From positions 4,240,001 to 4,304,000 of the forward strand of contig NZ_CP050699.1 of the NCBI RefSeq assembly GCF_005116675.2: DNA of 64,000 nt. The letters run 5' to 3'. Position numbers and translations under genes: made by a program. How positions within the stretch are numbered: position 1 is the stretch's first letter; each line of letters starts with the position of its first letter. Below, piece after piece: positions 35,344-44,717 of this stretch. The DNA comes from Desulfosediminicola ganghwensis (GTDB lineage: Bacteria > Desulfobacterota > Desulfobulbia > Desulfobulbales > Desulfocapsaceae). The notes below the pieces were generated by a model. That model made no database searches. It was given only the letters and a program-made list of their open reading frames with translations, and was not told the origin of the DNA.

Positions 35344-36303
35344 GTGTCTCAGTGGTTGAAAAAAAACTGGTTCCTGCTTGGTCTGATAGGCGCAGGTGCT
35401 CTTCCTCTCATGGATATCAGCGGGATAACTGTTGATGCAGGCAGGTGGGCAAAAGCCAATCACGGTCCTGACATCATCATCGTACTGATATTTTTTCTCT
35501 CAGGCCTTGCCTTAAATACTCGCCAGATACGCGCCGGTTTCGCCGATTACCAGGGTACCTTACTGGCACTTCTGGTTATTTTTCTACTTTCTCCAATTGT
35601 GGCGATTGTATTTTCTTTCCTGCCACTACAGGCCGGAGTGCTGATCGGCCTGCTGCTGGTAGCCGCAATGCCTACAACGCTGAGCAGCGGAGTGGTTATG
35701 TCCGGCAGTGCCGGCGGCAATATGGCACATGCGCTTCTTATCACTATAATTGCCAACAGCCTTGCTGTGATAACAATTCCTTTCTCTCTGGAACTTCTTC
35801 TCTCTTTTGCCGGGCATGAGCAAGAGGTTGTCATCGATCAACTGCCCATTATGTTGAAAATTGCCAAGCTGGTACTGCTACCTCTTCTCTTCGGTATCTT
35901 CATTCGCAATAACTTCGGAAAATGGGTCCAGCAGGTTCTACCCTACACCTCTATACTCAACCAGACCGGGATACTCACAGTTGTCTGGATGGCCTCCTGC
36001 CAGGGTCGCGAAGCCATAGTTGGCAGCCTCGGCTCCGTTCCACTGGTCATTGCGCTTACCTTCACCTTTCACCTCGTACTGGTGCTCCTTGCCCTCCTTC
36101 TTACAGGTTGTACCGGAATTGGCAAAGGCCGGCGGGAAAGTGTTATTCTGATGGGAGGCCAAAAGACCCTGCCGCTCTCCATCATCCTGCAGGTCTCACT
36201 TTTCCCAGAGTATGGTCTGGCGCTGGTAGTCTGTGTGCTTCACCACATAACGCATTTGGCAATGGATGGATTTCTGGTACAGTACCTCAAAGAAAAACAG
36301 TGA
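35344..36303 (+). CDS. SBF-like (YfeH/SLC10A7-type) transporter
   Basis: The 319-residue protein has about ten membrane segments and the family block AAMPTTLSSGVVMSGSAGGN followed by ALLITIIANSLAVITIPF. That pattern marks the SBF-like branch of the bile acid:sodium symporter superfamily. The substrate of bacterial members is unknown. It starts at GTG with AGGAG in front and ends 31 bases before the DUF2156 gene, so the two probably form an operon. Confidence 0.87.
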   Translation: MSQWLKKNWFLLGLIGAGALPLMDISGITVDAGRWAKANHGPDIIIVLIFFLSGLALNTRQIRAGFADYQGTLLALLVIFLLSPIVAIVFSFLPLQAGVLIGLLLVAAMPTTLSSGVVMSGSAGGNMAHALLITIIANSLAVITIPFSLELLLSFAGHEQEVVIDQLPIMLKIAKLVLLPLLFGIFIRNNFGKWVQQVLPYTSILNQTGILTVVWMASCQGREAIVGSLGSVPLVIALTFTFHLVLVLLALLLTGCTGIGKGRRESVILMGGQKTLPLSIILQVSLFPEYGLALVVCVLHHITHLAMDGFLVQYLKEKQ

Positions 36304-36334
36304 TCAAAAGTCAATTTGAAAGAGAACTTCAGCC

Positions 36335-37201
36335 ATGAACAGTATCCCGCTCTATCCGGATTCCTGCAGCCTCTCGATGCAACTGCGGCCTGTTCTGCAC
36401 GATCGTCTGCGCCTGCTGCCCGAGGGCATATCCGAATTCACCTTTGCGAATCTCTACCTGTTTCGGGAAAAGCACCAGTATACGCTTTCCCGTCTGGTCA
36501 ATGGGCAGCTCATAATTCTTGGAAATGATAACGGGGCAGACTTTTTCATGCTGCCATTCGAACTGCCCGACCAAAAGACCCTGAGCCAGCTCTTCAAAGA
36601 GCATAGCTCAATGAAATGTGTCTCAGAACCGCAGGCGAGCCAACTCGAAGCCATGGGGTTTACAACGACAGAGGACAGGGATAATTTTGACTACCTCTAT
36701 TCACGCCAGGAATTAGCCGAGCTGAAAGGCAGAAAATTTCACAAGAAACGTAACCTGATAAAAGCCTTTATCAACAACAACGAATACCTCGCTCAGCCCC
36801 TGCTGGACGAACATATAGCTGATGCCCTGCAGATTCTTGAGCTATGGCATAACGAAAATATCGAGAGGGGTGCTAAAGATTACAATGCCGCCCGTGAAGC
36901 CCTGGAGCAATCCTGGGATTTGCAGCTCTGTGGAGGGATTTACTTCGTTGACGGTCAGCCGGCTGCTTACAGCCTGGGTGAAGAACTCGCCAACGGAACC
37001 AGCTTTGTCATCCATTTCGAAAAAGCGGTGGGCGGTTTTAAGGGCCTCTATCAGTTCATCAATCAGACTTTTGCCGCCATCCTGCCCAGTTTTTACATGA
37101 CCATCAACAGAGAACAGGATCTGGGTGATCCCGGTCTTCGCCAGGCCAAACACAGCTACAAGCCCATTGGCTATGTAAAAAAATACAGGGCAAGCCTGTA
37201 A
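36335..37201 (+). CDS. DUF2156 (GNAT-like lysyltransferase C-terminal) protein
   Basis: The 288-residue soluble protein has two GNAT-like halves. The connecting block DNFDYLYSRQELAELKGRKF followed by HKKRNLIKAF is typical of DUF2156, the catalytic domain of phosphatidylglycerol lysyltransferases. GIYFVDGQPAAYSLGEEL and HFEKAVGGFKGLYQFINQ come later. There is no membrane flippase domain, so it is a stand-alone form and may use another acceptor. It follows the SBF-like transporter gene closely. The end DLGDPGLRQAKHSYKPIGY is the usual terminus of this group. Substrate unknown. Confidence 0.82.
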   Translation: MNSIPLYPDSCSLSMQLRPVLHDRLRLLPEGISEFTFANLYLFREKHQYTLSRLVNGQLIILGNDNGADFFMLPFELPDQKTLSQLFKEHSSMKCVSEPQASQLEAMGFTTTEDRDNFDYLYSRQELAELKGRKFHKKRNLIKAFINNNEYLAQPLLDEHIADALQILELWHNENIERGAKDYNAAREALEQSWDLQLCGGIYFVDGQPAAYSLGEELANGTSFVIHFEKAVGGFKGLYQFINQTFAAILPSFYMTINREQDLGDPGLRQAKHSYKPIGYVKKYRASL

Positions 37202-37260
37202 GCGGCCGGCCCTGTACAATGGAGCTATCTCAAACTGGTGCACATTGCAGCACCTGTCGA

Positions 37261-38676
37261 CTACATCAGCTTTTCCTTCAAATTCGAAGCAGTACTGATT
37301 TCGATATATGACGGACCATGACTGGCACCGAAGCTGCCGGCCAACACGATAATCAGGTCATCATCCTTGAACTGTTTCTCATCCAGCAGTCTGCAGATTG
37401 ACTTTCGGAGCGGCTCTGCAGAACTCTCCTCCCGGGATATGGTCTCTGCGTAAACTCCGTACGAGAGTGACAGGCGACGCATCACCTGCTCATCATAAAC
37501 CTGTCCGTAAATAATATTGCAGCCCCGATATGCTGCAAGCTCCAGGATTGAGTTACCAGTCTGGGAGTCTGCAACAATGGCCTGGGTCTCAAGCCGCATT
37601 GAGGCTTTTACCGCGGCTTTGGCCAGGTAGGCGGCGATCCTGTTTTCATGGCTGTAAGCGACATCCAGGGGATTTCGCTTTTGCTCTTCCACCTCTTTGA
37701 TTACTTTGGCCATGGTTCGCACTGCCTCCTCAGGATATTTGCCGTTGGCAGTCTCTCCTGAGAGCATCAGTGCGTCGGCGTGGTCGAGGCAGGCATTTGC
37801 TACATCTGACACCTCGGCCCTGGTCGGCCGTGGCGATTCGATCATGGTATGAAGCATCTGAGTTGCGACGATCACCGGGCTGCGCCTTTCAACGCAGGTT
37901 TCAATAATCCGTTTCTGAATGAGTGGGATTTTCTCCGTAGGCACTTCCACCGCCAGGTCGCCACGCGCTACCATGATCCCGTAGGCGTGATCGAGAATCT
38001 CGTCAATATTTTCCACCCCCTGAGAGTTCTCAATCTTGGCGATAATCTTGATCGGCGAGTTCATCTCACCAAGTATCTCAGAGACTGCCAGCACATCTTC
38101 TTTATTTCTGACAAAAGAGTGGGCAATGAAATCAAGATTGTTTTCCGCTGCAAAGCGAATGAACCCCTTGTCTTTCTCGCTCAAGGCGGGCAATTTCACA
38201 TGAACTGAGGGGATATTGATGCTTTTATGTTTTTTGATAACACCATCATTTTGCACAATACAGGAGAGATAGCTGTCGTCTTTGGCGGTAACGGTGAGCC
38301 CCACCAGACCATCATCAATCATGATCGAGCTGCCCACAGGAATATCTTCGACGAATTTATCGTAATTGACACATATCACGTCATCATGGGAGTCCTCGTC
38401 CGGCGCGCCCTTGAAGCGGATGATATCATCCACCTTGACGTTCAGAGATTCTGCCATGTCACAGGTCCTGATTTCCGGGCCTTTGGTATCAAGCAGCAAT
38501 CCGATCTTGCTGGAAACAGCCCTGGTGTTGCTGATTACCTCCAGGGCATCGTCGTGGGTCATATGCGCGGTATTGAGGCGAACCACGTTCACCCCCGCAT
38601 CATAGAGCCGTTTGATAAATGGTACAGAGCAGTTCAGGTTGGAAATTGTCGCTACAATTTTTGTCTTTTTCTGCAT
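37261..38676 (-). CDS. pyk: Pyruvate kinase
   Basis: The 471-residue enzyme has LLDTKGPEIRTCDMA, the metal site MVARGDLAVEVP, the active-site helix ATQMLHTMIESPRPTRAEVSD and LSGETANGKYPEEAV, plus a C-terminal domain. It makes ATP and pyruvate from phosphoenolpyruvate. The N-terminal motif usually reading NFSHG is here NTAHM, so one monovalent-cation ligand Ser is Ala, while the Glu of GPEIRT is kept. ATG 38676 follows GGAAGG; a frame from 38733 adds 19 residues. It is convergent with the DUF2156 gene. Family assignment is strong. Confidence 0.93.
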   Translation of the reverse strand: MQKKTKIVATISNLNCSVPFIKRLYDAGVNVVRLNTAHMTHDDALEVISNTRAVSSKIGLLLDTKGPEIRTCDMAESLNVKVDDIIRFKGAPDEDSHDDVICVNYDKFVEDIPVGSSIMIDDGLVGLTVTAKDDSYLSCIVQNDGVIKKHKSINIPSVHVKLPALSEKDKGFIRFAAENNLDFIAHSFVRNKEDVLAVSEILGEMNSPIKIIAKIENSQGVENIDEILDHAYGIMVARGDLAVEVPTEKIPLIQKRIIETCVERRSPVIVATQMLHTMIESPRPTRAEVSDVANACLDHADALMLSGETANGKYPEEAVRTMAKVIKEVEEQKRNPLDVAYSHENRIAAYLAKAAVKASMRLETQAIVADSQTGNSILELAAYRGCNIIYGQVYDEQVMRRLSLSYGVYAETISREESSAEPLRKSICRLLDEKQFKDDDLIIVLAGSFGASHGPSYIEISTASNLKEKLM

Positions 38677-38812
38677 GATTGTGACCTTCCTTGTACAAGG
38701 GGTAAGCTTTAAATGCCGTACTCCCGGCCGCAATAATTACAACGAATACAGCCACGGTTCACCAGAAGTATGGCATAAAATCCTCGTCCGTTCCACGCAG
38801 AAACCAACCTGT

Positions 38813-39172
38813 TTATCCTCCGGCCAGCTTCACCGTGAACCCTTTTTTCTTCAGGCACTCCACCAGGGCCTGTCGATGATCTCCCTGAATCTCGATAATA
38901 CCGTCTTTCACTGTGCCGCCGGTACCACTGTTCTGCTTCAGTTCTTTAGCCAGCTTTTTGAGTTCTGCCCCGACCAGAGGTACTCCGCTAACCAGCGAAA
39001 CCCCGCTTCCCTTGCGTCCTTTGGTCTGGCGGCTCACCCTGACCACGCCGTCATTCGGCACATCCTGCCGCTTTGGAGCACAACGACACTTCTTTAATTG
39101 TTGCCCGCAATCGGGACATCGCCCACCAGTCTCGGTTGAATAGACCAGGGTGGAATCACCTGATTTTCTCAT
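38813..39172 (-). CDS. SUI1/YciH-family translation factor
   Basis: The 119-residue protein starts MRKSGDSTLVYSTETGGRCP and has a Cys cluster (CPDCGQQLKKCRC) that could bind zinc. Then comes the SUI1 core: VRVSRQTKGRKGSGVSLVSG, ELKKLAKELKQNSGTGGTVK and DGIIEIQGDHRQALVECL. The family is related to eIF1. AGGAG precedes ATG 39172; a frame from 39238 would overlap topB. It follows topB after 34 bases on the same strand and is probably cotranscribed. The role in bacteria is only partly known. Confidence 0.88.
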   Translation of the reverse strand: MRKSGDSTLVYSTETGGRCPDCGQQLKKCRCAPKRQDVPNDGVVRVSRQTKGRKGSGVSLVSGVPLVGAELKKLAKELKQNSGTGGTVKDGIIEIQGDHRQALVECLKKKGFTVKLAGG

Positions 39173-39206
39173 GTTCTCAATTTCTCCTGATTCTCTTCCT
39201 GTTTCA

Positions 39207-41585
39207 TCAAGCCTGATCAGCCGCATCTTTTTTTGCAACAGTCGGATTTTGGGCCGGACGCTGCTGCTGGCGGTTATCTCCCCGTCGCTGATCGAAATTC
39301 ATAATATCACCCGGCTGGCCATTGTTATCATGCCGTAAGGGGTGACTTGCGTTTTCACATTTCCAGAAATAGAAATTGGCATTCTTCATGGAACGTATTC
39401 GCGTCATCTGTTTTTTGCACCCCTCAGCAGGACAAGGCACCTTGGCTGCGTTGGGATCGATGAGCGGCTCACCCGGTGTACCATTTTCATCCCGCAAAAG
39501 AGGACATTTCCCTTCCTTTCCTGTGGAACATGCCCAGAAGTAACTGCCCATTCTTCTGTTGCTTTCATAACGGATGAGATAGCCTTTTTCACAGTGAGGA
39601 CATTTCGGCCCTGTCTCAGGCCTATCCATAAAAGCAGCGCCGGGGGCACCATTGTAGTCCGAACGAAGCGGACAACCTTTCTCCTCACCAGCGTCACACA
39701 CCCAGAAAAATCGCCCTTTCTTGGTTTTCGACTCCAGCCTGGAAAGTCGACCGCCGCAGAGGCATCTGTATATCTTGCCGGTAACCTTTTCGGAGAACCT
39801 GGTAGCAAGGGCATAACGCACCATGTTCAACATTCGCCGGGTGAGTTCAGCCATAAACGCCTCCCGGTCAAGATCTCCCTCACAAATTCTGTTAAGAGCA
39901 TCCTCCCAGATTGCCGTCATGCCTGGATTCTTCAGCGACGGGTGGATTTTATCAATCAGTTCCCGGCCAAGGGGTGTGGAAATGAGCACCTTACCCTTCT
40001 TCTCCAGATAGGTGCGGTTCTGCAACTCACCGATAATATTGGTTCTGGTAGCAGAGGTGCCAATCCCCGAGTTTTCCTTGAGGCGTGCCTTGATCACAGG
40101 GTCATCCACATATTTATGTACCTCGGTCATAGCAACCTGCAGAGATGCCTCGGTGAATCTGCTGGGTGGTTTGGTGAACTTCTGTTCCTTTTCCACCTGC
40201 TCTATGCCAACAGGATCACCTTTTTTCACTCGAGGCAGCAATTTCTCTTTGGTCTGCTGATCGTTCAGCACCATCCACCCCTTATCCTTGATGGCAATTC
40301 CGCTGCCCTTCCACAGCTCTTCTTCGACCTCTGCCACTATCGAGCTGGAGTAGTACTGATAATCCGGGTAGAACTGTTTCAGAAATCTCTTTGCCACCAG
40401 CTGGTATATGTTCCACTCTTCTTCAGTGAGACGCGGCGGTTTCACCTCTGTGGGAATTATTCCATGATGGGCCTCGGCACCTTGCTTTTTCGTGTTCCAG
40501 GCCGGGGACTGAATTGTGGGATCTGCCTCATGCGCCCCTTCCATATTCTGGGCTCGCAAAGTGGCCAGAACACGTGGTGCATCCTCAAACATTTCGTTGG
40601 GCAAATACCTGCACTCTGTACGCATATAGGTAAGGACTTTATGCTTCTCATACAACCCCTGGCCAATATCCAGGGTTTGCTTAGGCGAGTAGCCGAACTT
40701 GTCTTCCGCTTTTTTCTGCAAATCTGAGAGCAGAAACGGCAAGGGCGGGCTCTTCCGCTTGAGGGTATCTTTTTTACTTTTTACGACTCCATCTTTACCG
40801 CTGACCTTGGCGATTACCTGCTCTGCCACTGCCGGGTTGACCAACCTGCCCTCTGCATCTAGCCCGGAAGTTAATTCGTCCGGTTCCCAGGTTGCGACAA
40901 AATTGCCTTCAGGATGCTGGACAGTAGCCCGTAATACCCAATAGGGTTTCTTGGTGAACTGCTCGATTTCCCGGTCCCGGTCCACCACCAGCGCCAGGGT
41001 CGGCGTTTGCACCCTGCCAGCTGAGAGTACATTGTTCTGGCCGGCTGCCAGGGTAAGGCCACGGGTGACGTTGATACCCACCAGCCAGTCAGCATTTGAG
41101 CGACAGATGGCGGCATCTTTGATATTTCTGAACTCGTTATTGTCTTTGAGGCTCTTGAATCCTTTTTCGATAGTCCGCACATCAAGCGCCGAGATCCAGA
41201 GCCGATCCGCCGGGCCGGTGTATCCCAGGTAATCGAGAACTTCGTCTATGATCAGCTGCCCTTCCCTCTCGGGATCTCCGGCATTGATCACCTTGTCGGA
41301 ATTTTTCAAAAGACCTTCAATTATAGCCAGCTGTTCCCTGGAACGTGGAATTGGCTCGAGTATCCATTCATCCGGAATTATCGGCAGATCGTCAGCACGC
41401 CACCGCTTGAATCTGGGGTTATAGACATGCGGGTCGGCCTGCTCAAGGATGTGGCCTACGCACCAGGTGCAGACAATATCCCCCTTGCATTTGTAGTAAC
41501 CTTTGCCACGGCCCACGATTCCCAGGTAACTGGCGAGATCCTTACCAACACTTGGTTTCTCTGCTATAAGCAGCGTTATTCCCAT
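39207..41585 (-). CDS. topB: DNA topoisomerase III with three C-terminal zinc ribbons
   Basis: The 792-residue type IA topoisomerase opens with the Toprim domain (LLIAEKPSVGKDLASYLG, NAGDPEREGQLI). It has the nucleophile tyrosine in KVLTYMRTECRYLP and the family block NSGIGTSATRTNIIGEL. Three Cys-type zinc ribbons follow (CLCGGRL..., CPHCEKGYL..., CPAEGCKKQ...), which E. coli TopB lacks; that explains the greater length. The enzyme decatenates and relaxes DNA. AGGAG precedes ATG 41585. SUI1/YciH follows in the same transcript. Confidence 0.95.
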   Translation of the reverse strand: MGITLLIAEKPSVGKDLASYLGIVGRGKGYYKCKGDIVCTWCVGHILEQADPHVYNPRFKRWRADDLPIIPDEWILEPIPRSREQLAIIEGLLKNSDKVINAGDPEREGQLIIDEVLDYLGYTGPADRLWISALDVRTIEKGFKSLKDNNEFRNIKDAAICRSNADWLVGINVTRGLTLAAGQNNVLSAGRVQTPTLALVVDRDREIEQFTKKPYWVLRATVQHPEGNFVATWEPDELTSGLDAEGRLVNPAVAEQVIAKVSGKDGVVKSKKDTLKRKSPPLPFLLSDLQKKAEDKFGYSPKQTLDIGQGLYEKHKVLTYMRTECRYLPNEMFEDAPRVLATLRAQNMEGAHEADPTIQSPAWNTKKQGAEAHHGIIPTEVKPPRLTEEEWNIYQLVAKRFLKQFYPDYQYYSSSIVAEVEEELWKGSGIAIKDKGWMVLNDQQTKEKLLPRVKKGDPVGIEQVEKEQKFTKPPSRFTEASLQVAMTEVHKYVDDPVIKARLKENSGIGTSATRTNIIGELQNRTYLEKKGKVLISTPLGRELIDKIHPSLKNPGMTAIWEDALNRICEGDLDREAFMAELTRRMLNMVRYALATRFSEKVTGKIYRCLCGGRLSRLESKTKKGRFFWVCDAGEEKGCPLRSDYNGAPGAAFMDRPETGPKCPHCEKGYLIRYESNRRMGSYFWACSTGKEGKCPLLRDENGTPGEPLIDPNAAKVPCPAEGCKKQMTRIRSMKNANFYFWKCENASHPLRHDNNGQPGDIMNFDQRRGDNRQQQRPAQNPTVAKKDAADQA

Positions 41586-41987
41586 CAATAAAACTCCTGA
41601 CAGCTAAAGGCGTAAAAACATACTGATAACATAGTTGACCCTCCCCAGCATAAACCGGTAACAATAAATTAGCAGACACTATCCTAAGAAATTCTAAAAA
41701 AAATAGTTGGGGTGAGATGAATTTTCGCGGGTTGCGAATGTACCATGGAAGAGATGATAATCACAACCGCTATTGAAAGTTTCTGACGGGGATCATGCTG
41801 CTGCCCCACGCTGAGTCCGCAGGATGTGGTAAGAATAAATAATTTTAGAGGGTGATTGTTACTCGCACTGAGGTTGCCTTATATAAAGAGAGGACAAACG
41901 TTCTCACCAATGGACTATTACCGGCAAAAATGGTAAACAGTGCTCCGTAAACTCGATATACGCTCCCATACCAATCACAAGTAACTC
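41586..41987. other. Divergent intergenic region
   Basis: About 400 bases separate topB from the phosphatidyltransferase gene. There is an AT-rich TATATAAAG near 41881-41889 but no clear -35 element at proper distance, and no gene. Confidence 0.3.
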
Positions 41988-43322
41988 ATGGGAGTTCAAG
42001 ACATACAAAGAGAAAATATGGAAAGAGTACTCGTCATTATCATCGCTTCCCTTATCGGAACCTCGTTTTATATCTGGATTGCCCGCATGGTGCAGAGGCC
42101 ATCGTTCAGGGAACTGATCTATTCACACCAGTGGCTGCTTCACCCCAACTCAATCTGCTATTGGCGTACAGCCATGGCGGTGGTCGGTTTTTTTCTTTAT
42201 TTCTTCAGCCCGTTCCAGTCACTATCCATAATCATCTTCACCTTTGCCGCAATCATGGACGGTGTAGACGGAGTTGTGGCCAGGGGCGCTAACCTCGGCA
42301 CCAAATGGGGGGAATGGCTTGATCCGTTATGCGACAAACTCACCTACTTGCCACCGTTACTGGGCTTTGCCTATATGGGCATAATTTCAGTAAAGCTTGT
42401 CTGGATATTGATCGTTATCGAATTCTTCGGGCAGTTCCTCGCCCGCCATGTGCTCAACCTGCTGAAAACCTCCGGTGCCGCCAATAACTTCGGCAAAATT
42501 AAGGCGATTATCTGTTTTGCACTGGTGATCTTTTGCGCCCTGCTGGATGCCAACCCTGCACTTATCAACCTTGGCAATGAGATACTCATCGCCTGCATCA
42601 TTTTAGCGGCTGCCTCTATTGTCTTTAAGTTTATTCCAAACCGCCTCTATGCAGACCTGCTCTCTACCATGAACTTCTGCTGCGGTGTCGCAAGCCTCTA
42701 CCTCGCTCACAATTATCTTTTTTCCTGGGCAATCTGCATCATAATCATGGGTCAGCTTTTTGATCTCTTTGATGGCAGAATGGCAGAATTACATGGTGGT
42801 ACCAAATACGGGCCCTACCTTGATGATATCGCAGACTTCGTCAGCTTCGGGCTAGCTCCTGCCTATATGCTGATCATACTGGGCGGTAATTTCGCCTGGC
42901 TTTTTGCCGCCATATACCTGGCTGGTGTGGCTTTCAGGCTTATCCGGTTCGTCACTGTAGACAAGATGCGTAATGACCTGCCCGAGGGTATTTTCAACGG
43001 CCTGCCAAGCCCCGCCGGAGCCCTGTTCGTGCTGGGCGCGACCCTTGTCTGCCCACCTGTTCTCTTGCTGGGCATGGCTGGACTTTCCACCGCTTTCATG
43101 GTGAGCCATATCCGATTCGCCCATTTTGGACGCGTAATCATGAAGCAGATTCCCCGTCCTGTCTTTTTTGTTATCAGTTCCTCAATAATTGTTATGCTGG
43201 CATACATTCTTAAGACAAAAAATATCGAGATGTTCGGTTATCTCATATTGGGTTCTGTACTGCTCTATATGGTAACCGGCAGAATGTGGCTCCCAGCTGC
43301 GAACCCGCCTCCCAAGGCATAG
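41988..43322 (+). CDS. Tandem CDP-alcohol phosphatidyltransferase fusion (PgsA-like plus PssA-like)
   Basis: The 444-residue membrane protein contains two CDP-alcohol phosphatidyltransferase domains. The first has the complete motif DGVDGVVAR...G...D...D (about 85-111, ending WLDPLCDK), closest to PgsA-type enzymes. The second (about 225-400) has DLFDGRMAELHGGTKYGPYL with DDIADFVSFGLAPA and later FNGLPSPAG, closest to phosphatidylserine synthase PssA. In the second motif the usual AR is AE and the spacing to the next Gly is one residue shorter, so its activity is uncertain. The domains attach head groups to CDP-diacylglycerol. An alternative start is ATG 42018. The gene is followed by a terminator. 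Confidence 0.85.
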   Translation: MGVQDIQRENMERVLVIIIASLIGTSFYIWIARMVQRPSFRELIYSHQWLLHPNSICYWRTAMAVVGFFLYFFSPFQSLSIIIFTFAAIMDGVDGVVARGANLGTKWGEWLDPLCDKLTYLPPLLGFAYMGIISVKLVWILIVIEFFGQFLARHVLNLLKTSGAANNFGKIKAIICFALVIFCALLDANPALINLGNEILIACIILAAASIVFKFIPNRLYADLLSTMNFCCGVASLYLAHNYLFSWAICIIIMGQLFDLFDGRMAELHGGTKYGPYLDDIADFVSFGLAPAYMLIILGGNFAWLFAAIYLAGVAFRLIRFVTVDKMRNDLPEGIFNGLPSPAGALFVLGATLVCPPVLLLGMAGLSTAFMVSHIRFAHFGRVIMKQIPRPVFFVISSSIIVMLAYILKTKNIEMFGYLILGSVLLYMVTGRMWLPAANPPPKA

Positions 43323-43340
43323 CTTCAGTTATCGATTCCA

Positions 43341-43386
43341 GGGCAGTTCTTTCTAAAACTACTGCCCCGGAAAATTCGCTTTTTTA
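43341..43386 (+). terminator. Terminator after the phosphatidyltransferase fusion
   Basis: GGGCAGT (43341-43347) pairs with ACTGCCC (43361-43367), and a run of T follows at about 43380-43385. The stem is short but the location right after the stop fits. Confidence 0.5.
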
Positions 43387-43548
43387 CCCCATCATTTCGA
43401 TATATTACAATACATTCTCTAATTTTTACGTGACAGCCTGTACGTATGTCTTACAATTTACCTGATAAAGATTATTAAGATCAATACCATTACAGGAGAG
43501 AGCGCTTACCTGATTGATCGTGATCAGATTTTATGCCTCATTTTTGTC

Positions 43549-43881
43549 ATGTTCCAACCATTAGATACACCACAACCAAAACAGCTTCCGCGCACTGTCG
43601 AGGAGGTTGTCACCATCCTGCTAAACGACCTGCCGCTTCGAGACAGAGTTGTACTTTCCACACTCAGCGAAGAAGAACTCGATACCTCTGTTTACCTTGC
43701 TCTCGCCAAATCCATTCGCGAAGAGTTCGGTCTTTACAACGGTAACGATTCTCTTATCGCCTCCTGCAACTCGTTTCTCGGTGTGGAGTACGACAGCTAT
43801 GAAGACCCGGCGATGGTTATCATCAAAGAACTCTGGAAAAAGATCAAAGGAAACCATCGCCTGAGAGTCATCAAAGGCTGA
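43549..43881 (+). CDS. Small protein resembling DUF6794
   Basis: The 110-residue soluble protein reads MFQPLDTPQPKQLPRTVEEV then VTILLNDLPLRDRVVLSTLS, SIREEFGLYNGNDSLIASC and EDPAMVIIKELWKKIKG. The P-x-T-xEEV start, IREEFGL block and late ALW-type helix resemble what I recall of DUF6794. No catalytic motif is visible. No strong ribosome-binding site marks the ATG. It stands alone, convergent with the next small gene. Confidence 0.65.
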   Translation: MFQPLDTPQPKQLPRTVEEVVTILLNDLPLRDRVVLSTLSEEELDTSVYLALAKSIREEFGLYNGNDSLIASCNSFLGVEYDSYEDPAMVIIKELWKKIKGNHRLRVIKG

Positions 43882-43936
43882 GTCGGTACCTACTCTCACC
43901 ACACGTAGCCCCTGTCCCTGGTGGTGCCTGCTGGTG

Positions 43937-44308
43937 CTACATCCTGATCTTTGCTTCAGTCTTGCTTGGATTTTTCAATAGATGCGTATATCTATTGCAT
44001 GCCGCTGCCGCAAACCTGTCGAGTATATTACTCAGATCTGAAGCGTTCCAGATAGTTTCGAAGTCGGAATTTGAAGTGATTGTATCGCTGAAGTTGAACT
44101 TACAGCTACTCTCCGGGGGAGTGGTATTGAGGGAGATATCCTCATAGCCTGGTCTCAACTTATCTTCGGAAGCCCGGTTGATAAGTTCCATAATTGTGTG
44201 AACAAAGAATTTTTTCACATCCTCTGTTGATTCCGCCGAGCCAATCTGTTGCCTGAATGCCGGCAGGAGTTCTTTCTCAATCTTGGAAAATGAATGCTGT
44301 ACAGTCAT
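43937..44308 (-). CDS. Uncharacterised small protein
   Basis: The 123-residue protein starts MTVQHSFSKIEKELLPAFRQ. AGGAGGAG lies just before ATG 44308, a very strong ribosome-binding site. The middle (STEDVKKFFVHTIMELINRA) is helical and amphipathic, the later part Ser/Asn/Thr-rich (SSCKFNFSDTITSNSDFETI), and the end basic. No signal peptide, membrane segment or known motif is visible. A TTGACA promoter candidate lies upstream. Gene reality rests on the strong translation signal. Confidence 0.65.
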   Translation of the reverse strand: MTVQHSFSKIEKELLPAFRQQIGSAESTEDVKKFFVHTIMELINRASEDKLRPGYEDISLNTTPPESSCKFNFSDTITSNSDFETIWNASDLSNILDRFAAAACNRYTHLLKNPSKTEAKIRM

Positions 44309-44429
44309 GTACACTCCTCCTGATTACCACAAAGCTGTTGTGTTTGGATAACTTCAACCAGAGCTGACTTGAACTGTCAATCTCCTGACAATTTGTCCAG
44401 TTTCCTTCTAAAATTACCCCTACTCAAGA

Positions 44430-44458
44430 AATCTAGGATTTGATTATCCGACTGTCAA
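44430..44458 (-). promoter_or_regulatory. Candidate sigma-70-type promoter of the small gene at 44308
   Basis: Reading leftward, TTGACA (44458-44453) is followed after 17 bases by TAGATT (44435-44430), four of six matches to TATAAT. It lies 120 bases upstream of the ATG. The remaining 44459-44717 holds no credible gene. Confidence 0.35.
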
Positions 44459-44717
44459 TGACCCGCAGTGTCCTCGGCGAATTCCTCCGGACCCATTGCA
44501 ATCACAACTCTTGTCTTTTTTTCCTTAAGGACACACAATGAAGTGATAGCCTCACCGGATAGAGGCTCGAGATGCGTTGATTTCAAGTTGACCACAGCAA
44601 TAGAACAACCTCATCTTCCCGCCTCATCGTCGCAAGCCGGGTTGCATCCCATAATGTAATGAAGATATAGAGAATTATACATTCTCAGGGATTGATCCTG
44701 CCTGCCAGGAAAGAAAC

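Noticed and set aside
39342-40727. A 461-codon + strand frame
   Set aside because: It is antisense to topB, which has all type IA topoisomerase motifs; the frame has no recognisable domain.
44456-44600. A roughly 48-codon leftward frame from a GTG (ending in EEFAEDTAGH)
   Set aside because: No ribosome-binding site, no ATG, and it overlaps a better promoter candidate; it could be a remnant but cannot be supported.
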